Below, piece after piece: positions 46,640-58,301 of a stretch of DNA of 64,000 nt. Every line of letters starts with the position of its first letter. The stretch's first letter is position 1. The translations under genes were made by a program, and so were the position numbers. The stretch is from Gordionus sp. m RMFG-2023 (Eukaryota > Nematomorpha > Gordioida > Chordodea > Parachordodidae): contig NC_088777.1 of NCBI RefSeq assembly GCF_954871325.1, positions 50,755,366-50,819,365 on the forward strand, written 5' to 3'. The notes under the pieces are model-generated. The model searched no databases. It worked only from the letters and a program-made list of their open reading frames with translations, and was not told where the DNA came from.

Positions 46640-48500
46640 TTTTTCCGCCATCTTTTTTTGTTGAGTATATCAGAAATTATTAAGCGTTTTGATATATTTA
46701 TGGTTGCTTAAAATTGACTTTATTTTTATTATGGGGCATTTCGCGGTATATAATATAATAAAACTTAATAAGGTTTAAAACTTTTTCATTACTTCAATTT
46801 GCATTTTTATGATTAACTAATTATAAGTATATAAAATACTGAGTAAAATTTGATAATTGTCGTAAAAAGCCATAGGAAATCATTTGTCAAACTCAAATCT
46901 TATCTATGACAGTCCTTTTGGCTTGATATTATCTATATATATATATAGATATGTTAGCTTCAAAATGTGTTATTTTTACAAAAATATATAAAAATCATTT
47001 TTTTTGACCGAGATTTTTTTTAAAAAATTTAATAATCAACCGGAAATATATTCTAACCCTATCTTAATGAATTGTAGACATTTTTCACTGGATGACGGAA
47101 TATATTTGCGGCAAATTCAAGATTTTTAAATTTTTAAAAACGCCCTTCAAGAAAAATGATTTAAAGATTTAAAATAACACATTCCCTGGATAAAACAACA
47201 TTACATATACACTAAAAAATTCAGTATTTTTTTTTATAATTTTATATGTCTAAGAAGTACCTATAAATCTAAAGGGTTATTAATACGAGTTAACATCTAA
47301 TCAATTCATGAATACAATTTATAAAACTTTTAAAGTTTAAATTTTGTAAATTAATTTTTTATCTTTTTATATTACAAAAAAAAATTATAAAAATTTGCAA
47401 ATGCTTATATTATATTAATATAAAAAAATATAATTATATACCTATAATATTTTGTTTAGGAAGGCTTTATTTTTAATTCAAGAGAAGTTTAATTTTTCTA
47501 TCATAAATTTTTACCTAAATTTTAAGCTTATAAAATATTATATTTAAATGCAATTATATTTTATTTTTTTAAGAAAAAAAAAATTCTTTTATAAATTTAT
47601 ACACTATTATTTCAAAACTATATATACAAATTTTTATGTATTTTTTTTACTATCTCAATAAGTTTTTATATTTTCATAAAAATTCAACAAATGCAAAAAA
47701 TATATATATTATATAAAATTTATTTTTCTTTTATAGTAGATGACCACGACAATTTTATTATTGAAATATTTATTTATGTGGTAAAAATGTTGCAAAAAAT
47801 AAAAATAAATGTTTAAAAATGCAATTTTAAAAATAAAATTGTGTTGTGATGATTTAATGAAAACATATTGAACGATTAAATTAAAACTCATATTCATATA
47901 AAACTATTTTGTTTGCTAAAATAAATTCTTTTATTCCACATTCTGTTATTATAATTATTTTTGCAAACAATATTTTTTATGGATGGGTTTTTAAATTAAT
48001 CGTCAACATGTTTCATTAAATCATCCACAACATTATATTAATTTATTTGGGTTTTTCCGGTGGAAGTGTATGCTACAAATGCAAGTAATAGAATATCAGC
48101 ATTAAAAACCATATTAATCGAAATTAGAATATTAAAATTGAACATCTTATTTCACCAGTAGTTAATTAGTGCATATAAATGTTTAAGGATAAATCGAAAT
48201 TCAATTGATATGAACATTAAATCTTAATATTGATAATAATAATTTAAAGGCTTACACTAAAGAATTTAGACTTAAAATCAACCACCTCACACCCTTTAAA
48301 GTAATTAAATTATATTGCAGTTCTCGGGTATAAGCTTTTGTTTTTGCCCAACTCTTCTTTTATTAGTCTATAGACGTTATAACAGTTCTCAAACTGTTGC
48401 GCGTACAAGTAAGAGCGGCTTGCCCATAAACGCGTAGAGGGATCCTCATTTTTTATTTTTTCACCCAAATTAATTTAATTCCCGTTAGACGGAAGAGGAA
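46640..48500. other. RIPOR 3' flank, AT-rich
   Basis: No coding sequence or recognisable element. It starts with the RIPOR 3' untranslated region and AATAAA at 46,757. Confidence 0.5.
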
Positions 48501-48555
48501 TACCTAGCGTAGCTCTGTTGAATCTTCAAACCAGTTGGCATAAGTGCTATAAATC
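48500..48555 (+). pseudogene. Decayed echo of the RIPOR last exon
   Basis: 'agcgtagctctgttgaatct' then 'tggcataagtgctataaa' aligns with exon R 'agaatagccctcttgaactt' then 'cggaataagcgcctacgaa', the part encoding ARIALLNLGPTGISAYE. Identity by eye is roughly 70%, with small indels. Only about 50 bases are recognisable, 1.9 kb downstream of the stop. A partial tandem duplication of the gene end is the simplest reading. Confidence 0.5.
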
Positions 48556-48951
48556 ACGTATATTTCTTGTTTCATTTTCAGGTTTGTTTGGGCAGGTAGA
48601 TCAGTTTTTTAGTATACTTTTCATTATATTGTATTAAAAGTTTTTAAGCATTTTTAACATAAAAAATTTATATCGTTACACAATCACACCTTTTTTTTGT
48701 GTTAAGTCTCTTCCGGTGTCACCTTATATCATAAATGTCACCTCTTTTTCTTGTCACATCAATAAGTCAAAGTAAATACAAATAAACCGAATTAATTCCT
48801 TAATTGATTCCTAAACTGGACCCCCCCCCCCTCTTTTTTCCACAATAAATAATTCAGGTTTTAATTTTAGCTCCGTACAACAAAAAGAAAATTATTAATA
48901 CGATAAGGAATATTATTCTTCTTGTGTGGCTACAGTTCATTTCAATATTTA

Positions 48952-48978
48952 TTAATAAATGAATCGTTAGTCTAGGTT
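48952..48978. mobile_element. Scrap of the 9-bp-duplication element terminus
   Basis: 'taataaatgaatcgttagtctagg' is the right terminus of the family at 15,725, 50,459 and 55,801 with small changes. No partner end was found. Confidence 0.5.
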
Positions 48979-51030
48979 AGTATTCAGCGTAGATAAAACA
49001 TTAAGGAAATGTAACTTCCAACCATGTAGAATTAACATGCAAAAGTAATCTTTGTATAGTAATTAAATTACAATACTGCAAAAATGAGACCTCTACTGTC
49101 AAATACCTGACTGACAATGGCATCCGTGATCGGCACTTTTTAATGAATGCAAATATAAATTATAAATAAGCTAACGATTATATAGGCAAGAAATCATTCC
49201 ATCTAAGGATATTGTAAATTTCGCGAAAATTTTACTTAGGACAAATATTTAGGGGTCATTTATTTCCCCTTATTTTATAATAAGAATGTACCGATTTTTT
49301 ATCTTTTTAAAAATATCGGCTAATATTTATTCGCTAATATGATCGGATAATATGGCATCTTTTTTTCTTTTTTTTTAAATAATAACCTTTTATTACTACT
49401 ATCAAATAAAATAATATTAAAATTAACATATCAAATATAAAATAAAACATTATTTTATAAAAACGGAGGTGGGACTGCAAGTTCCCAAAAAACATGAATA
49501 GTTATATTTTAAAATACTTATTTGTAGGTTTTGTTTTAAAAAATAGTATTCTTTTGGTTCTGATGTAAGGGCCAGGGGCGGACTGGCCATAAGACCCGGT
49601 GGGCATTTTGCCCACGATGCCGCAAGGAAATGTCGATTTTTGAGGCTGATCAAAGGAAAATATCAAAATAGAGGCCGATTAAAAAAAATTATTATTATGA
49701 TCACATTATTTTCTCTTATCATTTATTTATTTTTAATGATATCTTATCTTTATGATTTGAATATAACATTCCTTGAGAATTGTCATGTCGTTTACTATAT
49801 TTTAATGCAAACGCTACACATCATTACCACGTTCTTTTCTTTGTTTTTTTTTCAAATGTAGTGAAAACGCTTCCATTTAAATAGAGTCTAAGTTTTGATT
49901 AATTTATTATATTATATTTTTATACATTGAATTGTAAAAATAATATAGCCAACATTTTTTGTTCTTAATTCATTGAAATCAAATAAAATTCAGGTCGTTG
50001 AATCAGATAAAAGGATAGATGCTTGGGTGAAACAGCCAAAATAAGTTGAGAAGGCTGCAAAAAATAGGTGAGATAAGGTGGTGGGCACGTGAAAAAGTTC
50101 TTAGATTTATATATGGTAAAGAGAGCTTGCTCTCAATAACGATAAAGACTCTTCAATTTATAATATATAATAAATAATTTGAGACAAAAACTTGATAATT
50201 TGACTCTAATACAGCTGTAATATATTTGGAAATTTTTAAAATAATGGGGCCACTGTCATATCTTCAAACTAAAAAATTAGGTACTTTGTCAGCATGGAAA
50301 ATGAAAGATGATGCTAAATCTTCTGTATCATTGATTATTACATCGATTCGAAATAAAGCAATAAAATGGCTGCTAATTTAAATGAAAAATTTTCATATTT
50401 ATAGCTCCCGGAGAGTATGAGTACAAAATGCTCTGTAAAAAGATCGAATAGGACGAGCCAATGACATATAATAATACCTAGACTGACGATTCATTCATTA
50501 AAATGCCTTTTTAAGGGTTATGGGCCGCTATTACTACTATTAAAAAATGTTAAAAAAGCTAATAAGCTAAAATGGCTGTCAAAATGGCCCCTATAAGTTT
50601 GAAGTGAGAGATTTATAATAAATATTGCAATCTATCCATTCCACAATTACATAAGTTTCATAAATAGCTGGGTTTGTGTAGATCTAGGAGTCTCTATTAA
50701 TTTTATTCATTATAAAAAATCTTATATCAGTAAGTTGAGTAATTTTTATTTAAGATGTTTTTTATTTTGAGAAGTATGTGAAACTAATGTTGATAAATAG
50801 GTATCTAATAATCTCATATTTTAGCTTTAAGTTTCAGTCATATACCTCTTATATATTAATATTACACATTCTACTCCATTTTCCATTTTCATAACATTAA
50901 ATTATTTATTAAAATTAAAACAAAATAATATCTTATAATGACTTTTGCAAATATATTAAATCTTATAATATATTATAATTATATATCAAATAATGAATTA
51001 ATGTGAAGTCATATTTTCATAGTAAAAAAT

Positions 51031-51182
51031 AATATATAATAACAAACATTGATACTCAGTATACACATATAATTTCATTAAATAATCAAACAAATGAAGA
51101 AAATATAATATATAATAACAAAAATTGATACTCAGTATACACTTATAATTTCATTAAATAATCACACAAATGAAGAAAATAT
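51031..51182. repeat. 76-bp tandem repeat, 2 copies
   Basis: 'tataataacaaacattgatactcag...' recurs 76 bases later with few changes (aacaaac/aacaaaa; acacat/acactt). Part of the 1.1-kb insertion. Confidence 0.9.
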
Positions 51183-51224
51183 AATCTTTAATATCAATAT
51201 TAAATGTAAATAATATTTTATAAT

Positions 51225-51322
51225 ATTAAATACAAAACATATAAATATTAAATGCAAAACAATTTTATAAATATTAATTGCAAAACAATTTTATAAATAT
51301 CAGATGTAAAACAATTTCATCA
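51225..51322. repeat. 31-bp tandem repeat, about 3 copies
   Basis: Repeated 'aaatattaaatgcaaaacaattttat' units with small changes (AATTGC, CAGATGT variants). Confidence 0.8.
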
Positions 51323-52794
51323 TTCATAAAAGGTAGGGTGAGCCTGATTGACCAAATAATACACATGATAAACTAGACAAAATCATTTAGAAACTAATTG
51401 TAATAGTTTGTTCACTTCTTTAAAGAACATTATAAAATAATAATTTATATTTTACTTTATATCTTTTTTTATCCTAAGAGAGTAAAGCTTCTTTTTTATA
51501 CTGTGCCAATTGAGATAAATAAACTTTAAGCTTTGAGCATATAAACTTTAAGCTTATTATTTGAGCACACAAATTATAAGGTTAAGCGAAATTTAGCGAA
51601 AAGTTTGCCGACAAAATACCTAATTATAACTAAAAAATAGTAAAGGGTACGATCCTTTTTAAGCATGTATAAATGCAAATCAGCTGAAGACGCCATAAAC
51701 ACCATATTTGTTACATCGATGATAATTTGCTCAATAGCATATTTGAATTTGTTAAGTAAATATTTTAATCAATATACTATGGTTATATTAATATGAATTA
51801 TTTTCCCATAGTTAGTTTTTATTACCATGATCTGTTAAATTTTATATTTAATTTGCTACTTATTTAAATTTATTAATCAAACATTTTATTTTATCAAAAG
51901 ATTATTTTTATTTTCTAAATTATTAATATCTACAATTATTGCGATAATATAGTCATATATTATAAAATAAGTTTAAGCTTTTTGCTTATAATGTGCAGGT
52001 AAGCATCAGCAATTTTTATTCAAGTTAGCAATCTTATTATTTATTGTGTGCTATTATATACCTATAGAGAAGATTATATAAGAATATTCATATTATAAGT
52101 CAATCTAGGGCTTAGGTAAGTATCAATTTTATAACTCAAGATTTAGAAATTGTTTTATTTTGAAGGTTGTTTTTAAAAATATATAAAAATTGTATAATGC
52201 TTAGCCCAAAAGTTATAAAAATTTAAATCTGATTTTTATTTTTGTTAATTAACTATATTATTTTTAAATTTAGTATTCTATTTACATAGCTCTTAAAATA
52301 GAAATAAATGTACATATTGTAATATATTTTTATACAGTATAAATAAGAATATTAGCTCTAAATTTTCAAATATCTAAAAATGTCCAGGCTGACATAAAAA
52401 TTTTATGAAATGGTTACTCAAGTTTATAATTTTATATTAAATAAGGAATAAAATTATATAAAAATATAAAATAAAATTATATTTTTTTTGATAATTATCA
52501 TTCATCATATCATATAATAAGAGTTTATTTATATCTATTATTTTTTTTTTATTTAACATTATATAAGAAAATAAATATAACTATAAAAAAATAATAATAT
52601 ATTTATACTTTATCTATCTGTCTAGTCTACCCATATATATTTATCTAATTAAGGTTATATCATTATGCAGATAAACAACAAAAATTCAAATATCAATATT
52701 TGGCAGAAGTTGACGAAAACCATTCTATTTGCAGGACAATAAATATATTGGCACATGATCTTTTTTAATTTATATTATGACTGTATATATTTAA

Positions 52795-52935
52795 ATATGG
52801 ATGCTATATATTAATGAATTTTGTAATTTATCGTACATTATATCTATTTTCTAATTTATAATAAAATATGGATGCTATATTAATGAATTTCGTAATTTAT
52901 GGTACATTATATCTATTTTCTAATTTATAATAAAC
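52795..52935. repeat. 71-bp tandem repeat, 2 copies
   Basis: 'aatatggatgctatatattaatgaattttgtaatttat...ctaatttataata' is followed at once by a near-identical copy. Interior of the 3.5-kb element. Confidence 0.9.
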
Positions 52936-53454
52936 TATTTCTTGTAATGATACAACATTTAATCTTATTAGAGGCTCTAGTATCTTTAAAAATTATTGAT
53001 TTTCATCATATAATTAATATGTCCATTCTTCTAAAAATAAAGAGATAAGAGTAAGCTAAATTGATCTAAAATTAAGGTCATTTTTTATAAATGAGGTCTT
53101 AAAAATATTTTATTAATACAGATCAGAATCCAAATATAAGATTTTACATGGGTAAGGATATCCTAATAAAAGTAAAAATGGTTTAAATTTTCACCAATGT
53201 TAAATAGTTAATAAGATTCAATTTAACTCCTTAAATTATTAAATTCATAAGTATTTCATTTCTTTAATCATAATGAATAATATAAAAATCATTTTGAATT
53301 GGACTTTAAGAAGATTAAACAAAATACTATAATACTTTAATAAATACTACATATTTATTTATAATATGTAAAAAAAAATGTTATATTATTAAGAATGTAT
53401 CTGAAGCTAAGCATTTATTTTTATATTATAAATATTATTGTAAAATCATAATTT

Positions 53455-53860
53455 ATCCAGAATATTTTGAATTTCTGCTAAATAGATAAGAACAGCCATG
53501 GAATATTTGAAAGGATATTTTAATTGATTTCCTTAATTTTGCATGAATTTCTGCTTAATACATAAGAATAGCCATGGAATATTTGAAAGGATATTTTTAT
53601 TGATCCTTAATTTTGCATAAATTTCTGCTAATACATCAGAATAGCCATTTGCATGAATTTCTGCTTAATACATAAGAATAGCCATGAAATATTTGAAAGG
53701 ATATTTTAATTGATTTCCTTAATTTTGCATGAATTTCTGCTTAATACATCAGAATAGCTATGAGGATATTTTAATTGATTCCCTTAATTTTGCATGAATT
53801 TCTGCTAAATAGTTAAGAATAGCAATGGAATATTTTATAGGATATTATAATTGATATTCA
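53455..53860. repeat. Tandem repeat of about 70 bp, 5-6 degenerate copies
   Basis: Units built from 'gcatgaatttctgcttaatacataagaatagccatgg', 'aatatttgaaaggatatttt' and 'aattgatttccttaatttt' recur, some shortened (a unit at about 53,625 is cut after 'agccat'). They sit just inside the right inverted repeat of the 3.5-kb element. Confidence 0.9.
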
Positions 53861-55252
53861 TTATATTTTTTTATATTATAAATTTTATCATCGATGTAAC
53901 AAACATGGCGTCAATGGCGTCTCCAGCTAATTTGCATTCATACGTACTTTTATAAATGAATCGTCAGTCTAGGTATTATTATATGTCATTGAGGACGAGC
54001 GAAGAAAATATATAGTGACAAATGCCAAAATGAACGTCCTCAAGAATCGATTGACCTTTATAGGTTCGAACTATTTCGTCCTATAATTGATCAAATTATA
54101 AACAGCTTGTCGGAACTACTTTCTGCGAATTGAGAGATTATCTTGAATGTGCAATATTTGCATCCAAGACATTTGGATGAAATAAATAGTAAAGGTATTT
54201 CTGAAAAGGCCTTGGAAAAACTAGCACAATTAGAATATAAATTGAGTGTTAAAATTCATAACGATTCATGTTGATTTGACAGTGTTTACAAAGATTTGGT
54301 AGCAGAATTAAATGAAACGGACGATGATTTCGCATGTACCAGAGGAGTCAAATGAGGAAGATGGAATATTATAAATCAGAGTGTGATAATAAATGTAAGA
54401 AGTGTTTAACATGCGTGTATGAAATTCTTAAAAGATACAATATGCATATAAGTGACACTAATTTATTTTTGGCATATGAATACATTTTAACTTTATCATT
54501 TACACAGGTTAATTGCGAGAAAGCATTTAGTAAATTAAAAATTATAAAAATAAGCTGGAACTAATATTCACCAAGAAAAATTATAAGTGTTTTTAATGAT
54601 GTCAGTTGAACGAGAACTATTAGCATAGATTGAACTAGAAGATATTCCTGTATATTTGCGCAAAGGTTCAAAGTTAATGAAAGATTTATTAACGTAAAAA
54701 TTATATATTTTCTTAATTCTTTTATTAGAATCTTATTAATATTATCAATATTATCGGTGCCTGATTTTATAAAAGTGCAGCAATTTTATTCTCTGTAATA
54801 TTGTATAACTGCAATAATTTATATTTATAATTAATTGATTTAATATATTGAGTATGCATTTTTTTTATATTTGTGATGTATAATTTGATTTTATAGTGCA
54901 ATATCGATGTAACTCATATAAAATATATATTTTCGATTAATATTATTTTATATAGGTAATGAATATGATTTTAGATGTGCATTTTTTTAAAATAAATATA
55001 TGATTATCGTATATTACTAATCTTTTTTTTTACTAAAAATGTAAAACGTTTGAACTTATTTTCAAAAAATAAGAAGTAATAAAAATTATGTAAATCAAAG
55101 AAGCCATTTAAGGGAACCCGGTCGAAGACCAGGCAAAAGCGGGCCGAAGGCCCGCTAAAATGGGAGTATGGGGGCGAAGCCCCATATAAATAAGGCCGCT
55201 ATAAAAAATGCCCAGGAGGCAGTAGTGTCGCCAGTCCGCCCCTGGTAAGGGC

Positions 55253-55790
55253 TCTTGTCTTATCGCCTATATTTTTTAAGAATTTTAAAGTTCCGCTTGG
55301 CATGAGTCTAAGGGAAGAGATAACGATCGGTGTAAAAATATAATTTGTGAATTTGGAATATTTCATTTTTTTTTGTTTCTCGGCTATATCAACCGGATTA
55401 GAATTTAAATTTTTTGGGAAAGAAGATACGCATGTGAAGTCCCAAAGTAAGGATTTCCTTAAAGACCAAGGCACGGAAGTTAAGCCATCATCTAATCATA
55501 AATTTGTAGGCTCCAGGATGTTTGGTATTCAGGCCCTGGTAAGAGAACGGCTAATAGCTAAATTAATTGCTGTATGCCTTGAATATATATACAATGTAGA
55601 CCATGTCTACTTTGATATTTTACATATTTTAAAAAATTCCAGTTGTGCTTTATTACCAAATCAGTGCATATTTATTTAGTATTCGTAGAATAACTTAATC
55701 ATGCTGAGTGATAAAGGATGCAGACAAATAGCAAAATTCTCAGACCCCACTAATTTATTTTGGTGCAGCCCAAACTCCCAAATTTTTTGT
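55253..55790 (+). other. Host flank between elements with an open stretch of unknown nature
   Basis: At 55,400-55,570 the + strand has an open frame of mixed composition (GKEDTHVKSQSKDFLKDQGT, EVKPSSNHKFVGSRMFGIQA, LVRERLIAKLIAV), less AT-rich than its surroundings. I do not recognise it. It may be an exon of an unknown gene, a transposon remnant or chance. Codon-like composition is the only support. Confidence 0.3.
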
Positions 55791-56361
55791 CAGGCTCAAT
55801 CAATGACATATATAATACCTAGACTGACGATTCATTCATTAAAATGCATTTTTACCCTGAATTCATAGTGGCGCGATTGCGATTGCGATTTAGACGCGAT
55901 TAATACAAAATACAGTAAATATGATATCGCATTCATAGTTACCGATCGCGCGATTTGATACGCGATAGCAAATCGCCGCGATTTTTTCAAAACACAAATC
56001 ATTTTGTGTTTATCGCGAAGATTTTGAAATATTGCTTCGTTAAATACACATTTTGGTGAATTTATCTTAAAATTTAAGATTTAGCGCTATTTTTAAATTA
56101 TTTGAAATGAATTCAATGGTTACATTTTTTTATGATGTAAAATCAAAGAATCATCAAGTTAAAATTATGATTTAAATTTAAAAATTTTTTTTAGAAAATA
56201 GATAGCTTTTATAGTATCAGTTAAAGAATATGAATGTTTGTATAATAAACATAATAATTTATATAAAAATATTATATACAAGAATAATATGGAATTATTA
56301 GTTCACCAGTATAATATGCCCAGTAATAATTTTGCATATATATTATATTTATAAACCTTTT

Positions 56362-57068
56362 TAGATTCATCTCTTAAAGCTCTTTGGAAAAATCTAAAAG
56401 ATTGTTTCATGAGAGAAAGACTAAAAATGACCAAACTTAAGAGTGGGTCACAGGCAGACCATCATATTTCATGGCCATACTATCAGGATATGCTATTCCT
56501 GGTAGAAACTGTAACACCAAGGTTACAGTTATCCTCTTTAGATATGAGGGAAGGATCTATTCCAAAAGATGTAAATAATATCTTTAATGAAATTATGGGG
56601 AGACAAATGAATGTAAAATATAACATTTGAATTGGTAATATATTTTTTATTTAGTTGATTGTATTGATAGTGATCTTATAATAGATACTATTATTCCTAA
56701 AGGACCTCCATCACAGCTTAGTAATGAGTGTGCTAATTATAAATTTTAAAAATATACATTATTTATATTTAAGAATATATTTTTTCTGACTCTATTATTT
56801 CATCTTGTAAATATCCTAAGAGAAGGAATAATGATATAGGTAATTTATATTTATTATTTACTTTATAGAAAATTTTAAAATAGATGAAATAAAAACTTTA
56901 CTAAAATTAGAACATGAAAAAATGAAATTGGAATTAGAGATGACTAAAAATAGATATAATGAATATGCGATATGTCATGTAATGAGAGAGAAATTAGACA
57001 GATGCAGTATTCAAGAGAAGAAAGATCTTTCTGATCAAATGTATGATCTCATACGCAACTTTAATTAA
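56362..57068 (+). CDS. Harbinger accessory protein (MADF/Myb-SANT-like), spliced
   Basis: Harbinger elements carry a second gene whose DNA-binding product helps the transposase enter the nucleus and bind the ends. Here three + strand blocks read as exons. About 56,366-56,580 gives SLKALWKNLKDCFMRERLKM, SWPYYQDMLFLVETVTPRLQ (MADF core: W..L.D.F.RE, then W.Y...L.FL). About 56,655-56,750 gives DCIDSDLIIDTIIPKGPPSQ. The last, 56,870-57,068, gives FKIDEIKTLLKLEHEKMKLE, LEMTKNRYNEYAICHVMREK, LDRCSIQEKKDLSDQMYDLI, a coiled-coil tail ending in TAA. The first MADF helix exon was not found upstream. Exon limits are approximate. The tail is free of stops. Confidence 0.65.
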
Positions 57069-57174
57069 ATAAAATTATTTTGTATATATTTTTATTTGTG
57101 TATATATATTATTTTAAATAGATATTTTGTATACATTCATATTATTTGAAATAAAATTATATACTATTAAACAG

Positions 57175-57745
57175 AGTTGGGCAGGTCCTCTGGAAAAAGA
57201 ATCTAGATACAGATTCTTTGTGAAAAAATGAATCTTACAGATACTAGTATCTTTTTCAAAATATCAAAAAGATACAAGATAAAAGATACTTGTATCTTTT
57301 GCCTATTTAGAGTATCTTAAATATAAGATACTTTTAAATTATCATTAACAATTAAGTTAGAATAGTTTGTAAAATACAGTTTTTATTATTTATTTGTGAA
57401 GAACATAACATTACCATAATAAGAATGAATATTTGCAAGAATTAATAAAATATTTAATGATGAGTTGATTATAATAATCAGGCATTTTAATATTAGTCCA
57501 TTCTTAGCATAGATAGGGAAGGGAGACTAGTATTGGAGTTGAAATATTAATTTGCAAAAGAGTATTTAAAATAAATTCATTATTTTATAAGATAATCAAA
57601 TTTTTAAAATATTTATAATTAGACCTTTGCCATTTTGGCATACTTAACATTGTGCCAAAACTATATAACCTTTCAATTGGAGCTGATGAAGGTATTGCAA
57701 TATTATATTTATAAAAAATTTCTTTAATGGAAGGATAATAATTAA
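57175..57745 (-). mobile_element. hAT fragment inserted in the Harbinger element
   Basis: The + strand edge reads CAGAGTTGGGCAGG followed by repeated AGATAC motifs, a hAT terminus style shared with 2,878-3,026. On the minus strand at 57,740-57,625 the frame reads YYPSIKEIFYKYNIAIPSSA, PIERLYSFGTMLSMPKW, matching the hAT C-terminal dimerisation motif PSSAPVERLFSxGT. The next bases (NYKYFKNLIIL) continue the motif to a stop. Only the 3' end of the transposon is present; the other terminus is not seen. Confidence 0.7.
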
Positions 57746-57995
57746 ACATTTATTTTTATTATAATATATATAAAATACAAAACAAGATATTTATATAAAA
57801 TACAAAATAAGATTTGATTATATTTATAAATATCTATAATATGGGATTTTTATATAAATATAAACATAATAAATTTCTATTAAACTTTGCAATATTTGTT
57901 GCTGATTTAATAGATTGTTGATTAAATAAGTGAATTAAAGGGGATAATTTTTTTTAAGGTTGATAGGAATATATTTTTCCTTATCAATTATAATG

Positions 57996-58223
57996 TTATG
58001 GAGTAAAGTACATGTTTGTAATATATTTTCTGTTAGCTGTAATCATATGTTGGGTCACCAAAGTTTGCCATATAGCTTTGCAAGTGGTCCTAACAATTTT
58101 TTGGATTGTAGATATTCCCATTTTGAAGGAATAAGCTATGGTAGGATATCTACAGCCTGTAGCTAAATATCTAAATAAAAAATATATATAAATAATAAAT
58201 TGCTTTATTTTTACCTTAAACAA
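57996..58223 (-). CDS. Harbinger transposase, second exon (N-terminal helix-turn-helix part)
   Basis: Reads FRYLATGCRYPTIAYSFKMG, ISTIQKIVRTTCKAIWQTL, the HARBI1-like segment preceding the DDE domain (LRFLATGxSYxxIAxxFRIGxSTV). The frame closes soon after (AWQTLVTQHMITANRKY), and no D, D or E-bearing catalytic blocks follow downstream on the minus strand. Splice borders: likely acceptor near 58,175. Confidence 0.75.
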   Translation of the reverse strand: MFKVKIKQFIIYIYFLFRYLATGCRYPTIAYSFKMGISTIQKIVRTTCKAIWQTLVTQHMITANRKYITNMYFTP

Positions 58224-58301
58224 ACCATTAGCTTTTCTTCAACACTTATTGGATATTTTATAAAATTTGTGGATGTTGTAAGCAATATTGGTTTTACATG
58301 C

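Larger units (their letters stand above)
50516..51653. mobile_element. Insertion within copy 2 of the 9-bp-duplication family
   Basis: CCTTTTTAAG flanks the segment at 50,506-50,515 and 51,654-51,663, as expected for a target duplication. Joining the two sides restores the normal terminus order of the family (terminus, then 'aaatcagctg'). The inserted 1,138 bp is AT-rich with a 76-bp tandem pair and a 31-bp repeat. Ends (GGTTATGGGCCGC and GGGTACGAT) are not clearly inverted, so its class is unknown. Confidence 0.6.
50459..53991. mobile_element. 3.5-kb element of the 9-bp-duplication family (copy 2) inside the hAT
   Basis: Ends are CAATGACATATAATAATACC and GGTATTATTATATGTCATTG, with AGGACGAGC at 50,450-50,458 and 53,992-54,000, a perfect 9-bp duplication. 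The inner part of the inverted repeat ('aaatcagctgaagacgcc' at 51,677; mirror at 53,908-53,935) is separated from the left tip by a 1.1-kb insertion. Between the repeats, about 51,735-53,885, lies AT-rich DNA with tandem repeats and no transposase. It is ten times longer than copy 1 and shares only the ends with it. Confidence 0.88.
49573..55244 (+). mobile_element. hAT transposon with 8-bp duplication, hosting nested insertions
   Basis: The ends are CAGGGGCGGACTGGCCA and TGTCGCCAGTCCGCCCCTG, with GTAAGGGC at 49,565-49,572 and 55,245-55,252, a perfect 8-bp duplication. The outer element without its insert (50,459-53,991 plus one duplication copy) would be about 2.1 kb. On the + strand, 54,004-54,690 is transposase-like: PQESIDLYRFELFRPIIDQI, a C-terminal CEKAFSKLKIIK, then VERELLAIELED-like sequence, all matching the hAT dimerisation region, with several stops and frame changes. 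The right subterminal region has hairpins 'cctggtcttcgaccgg' (reverse) and 'gcgggccgaaggcccgc' at 55,118-55,155. The clean duplication alongside decayed coding suggests movement in trans or loss of function after insertion. Confidence 0.9.
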
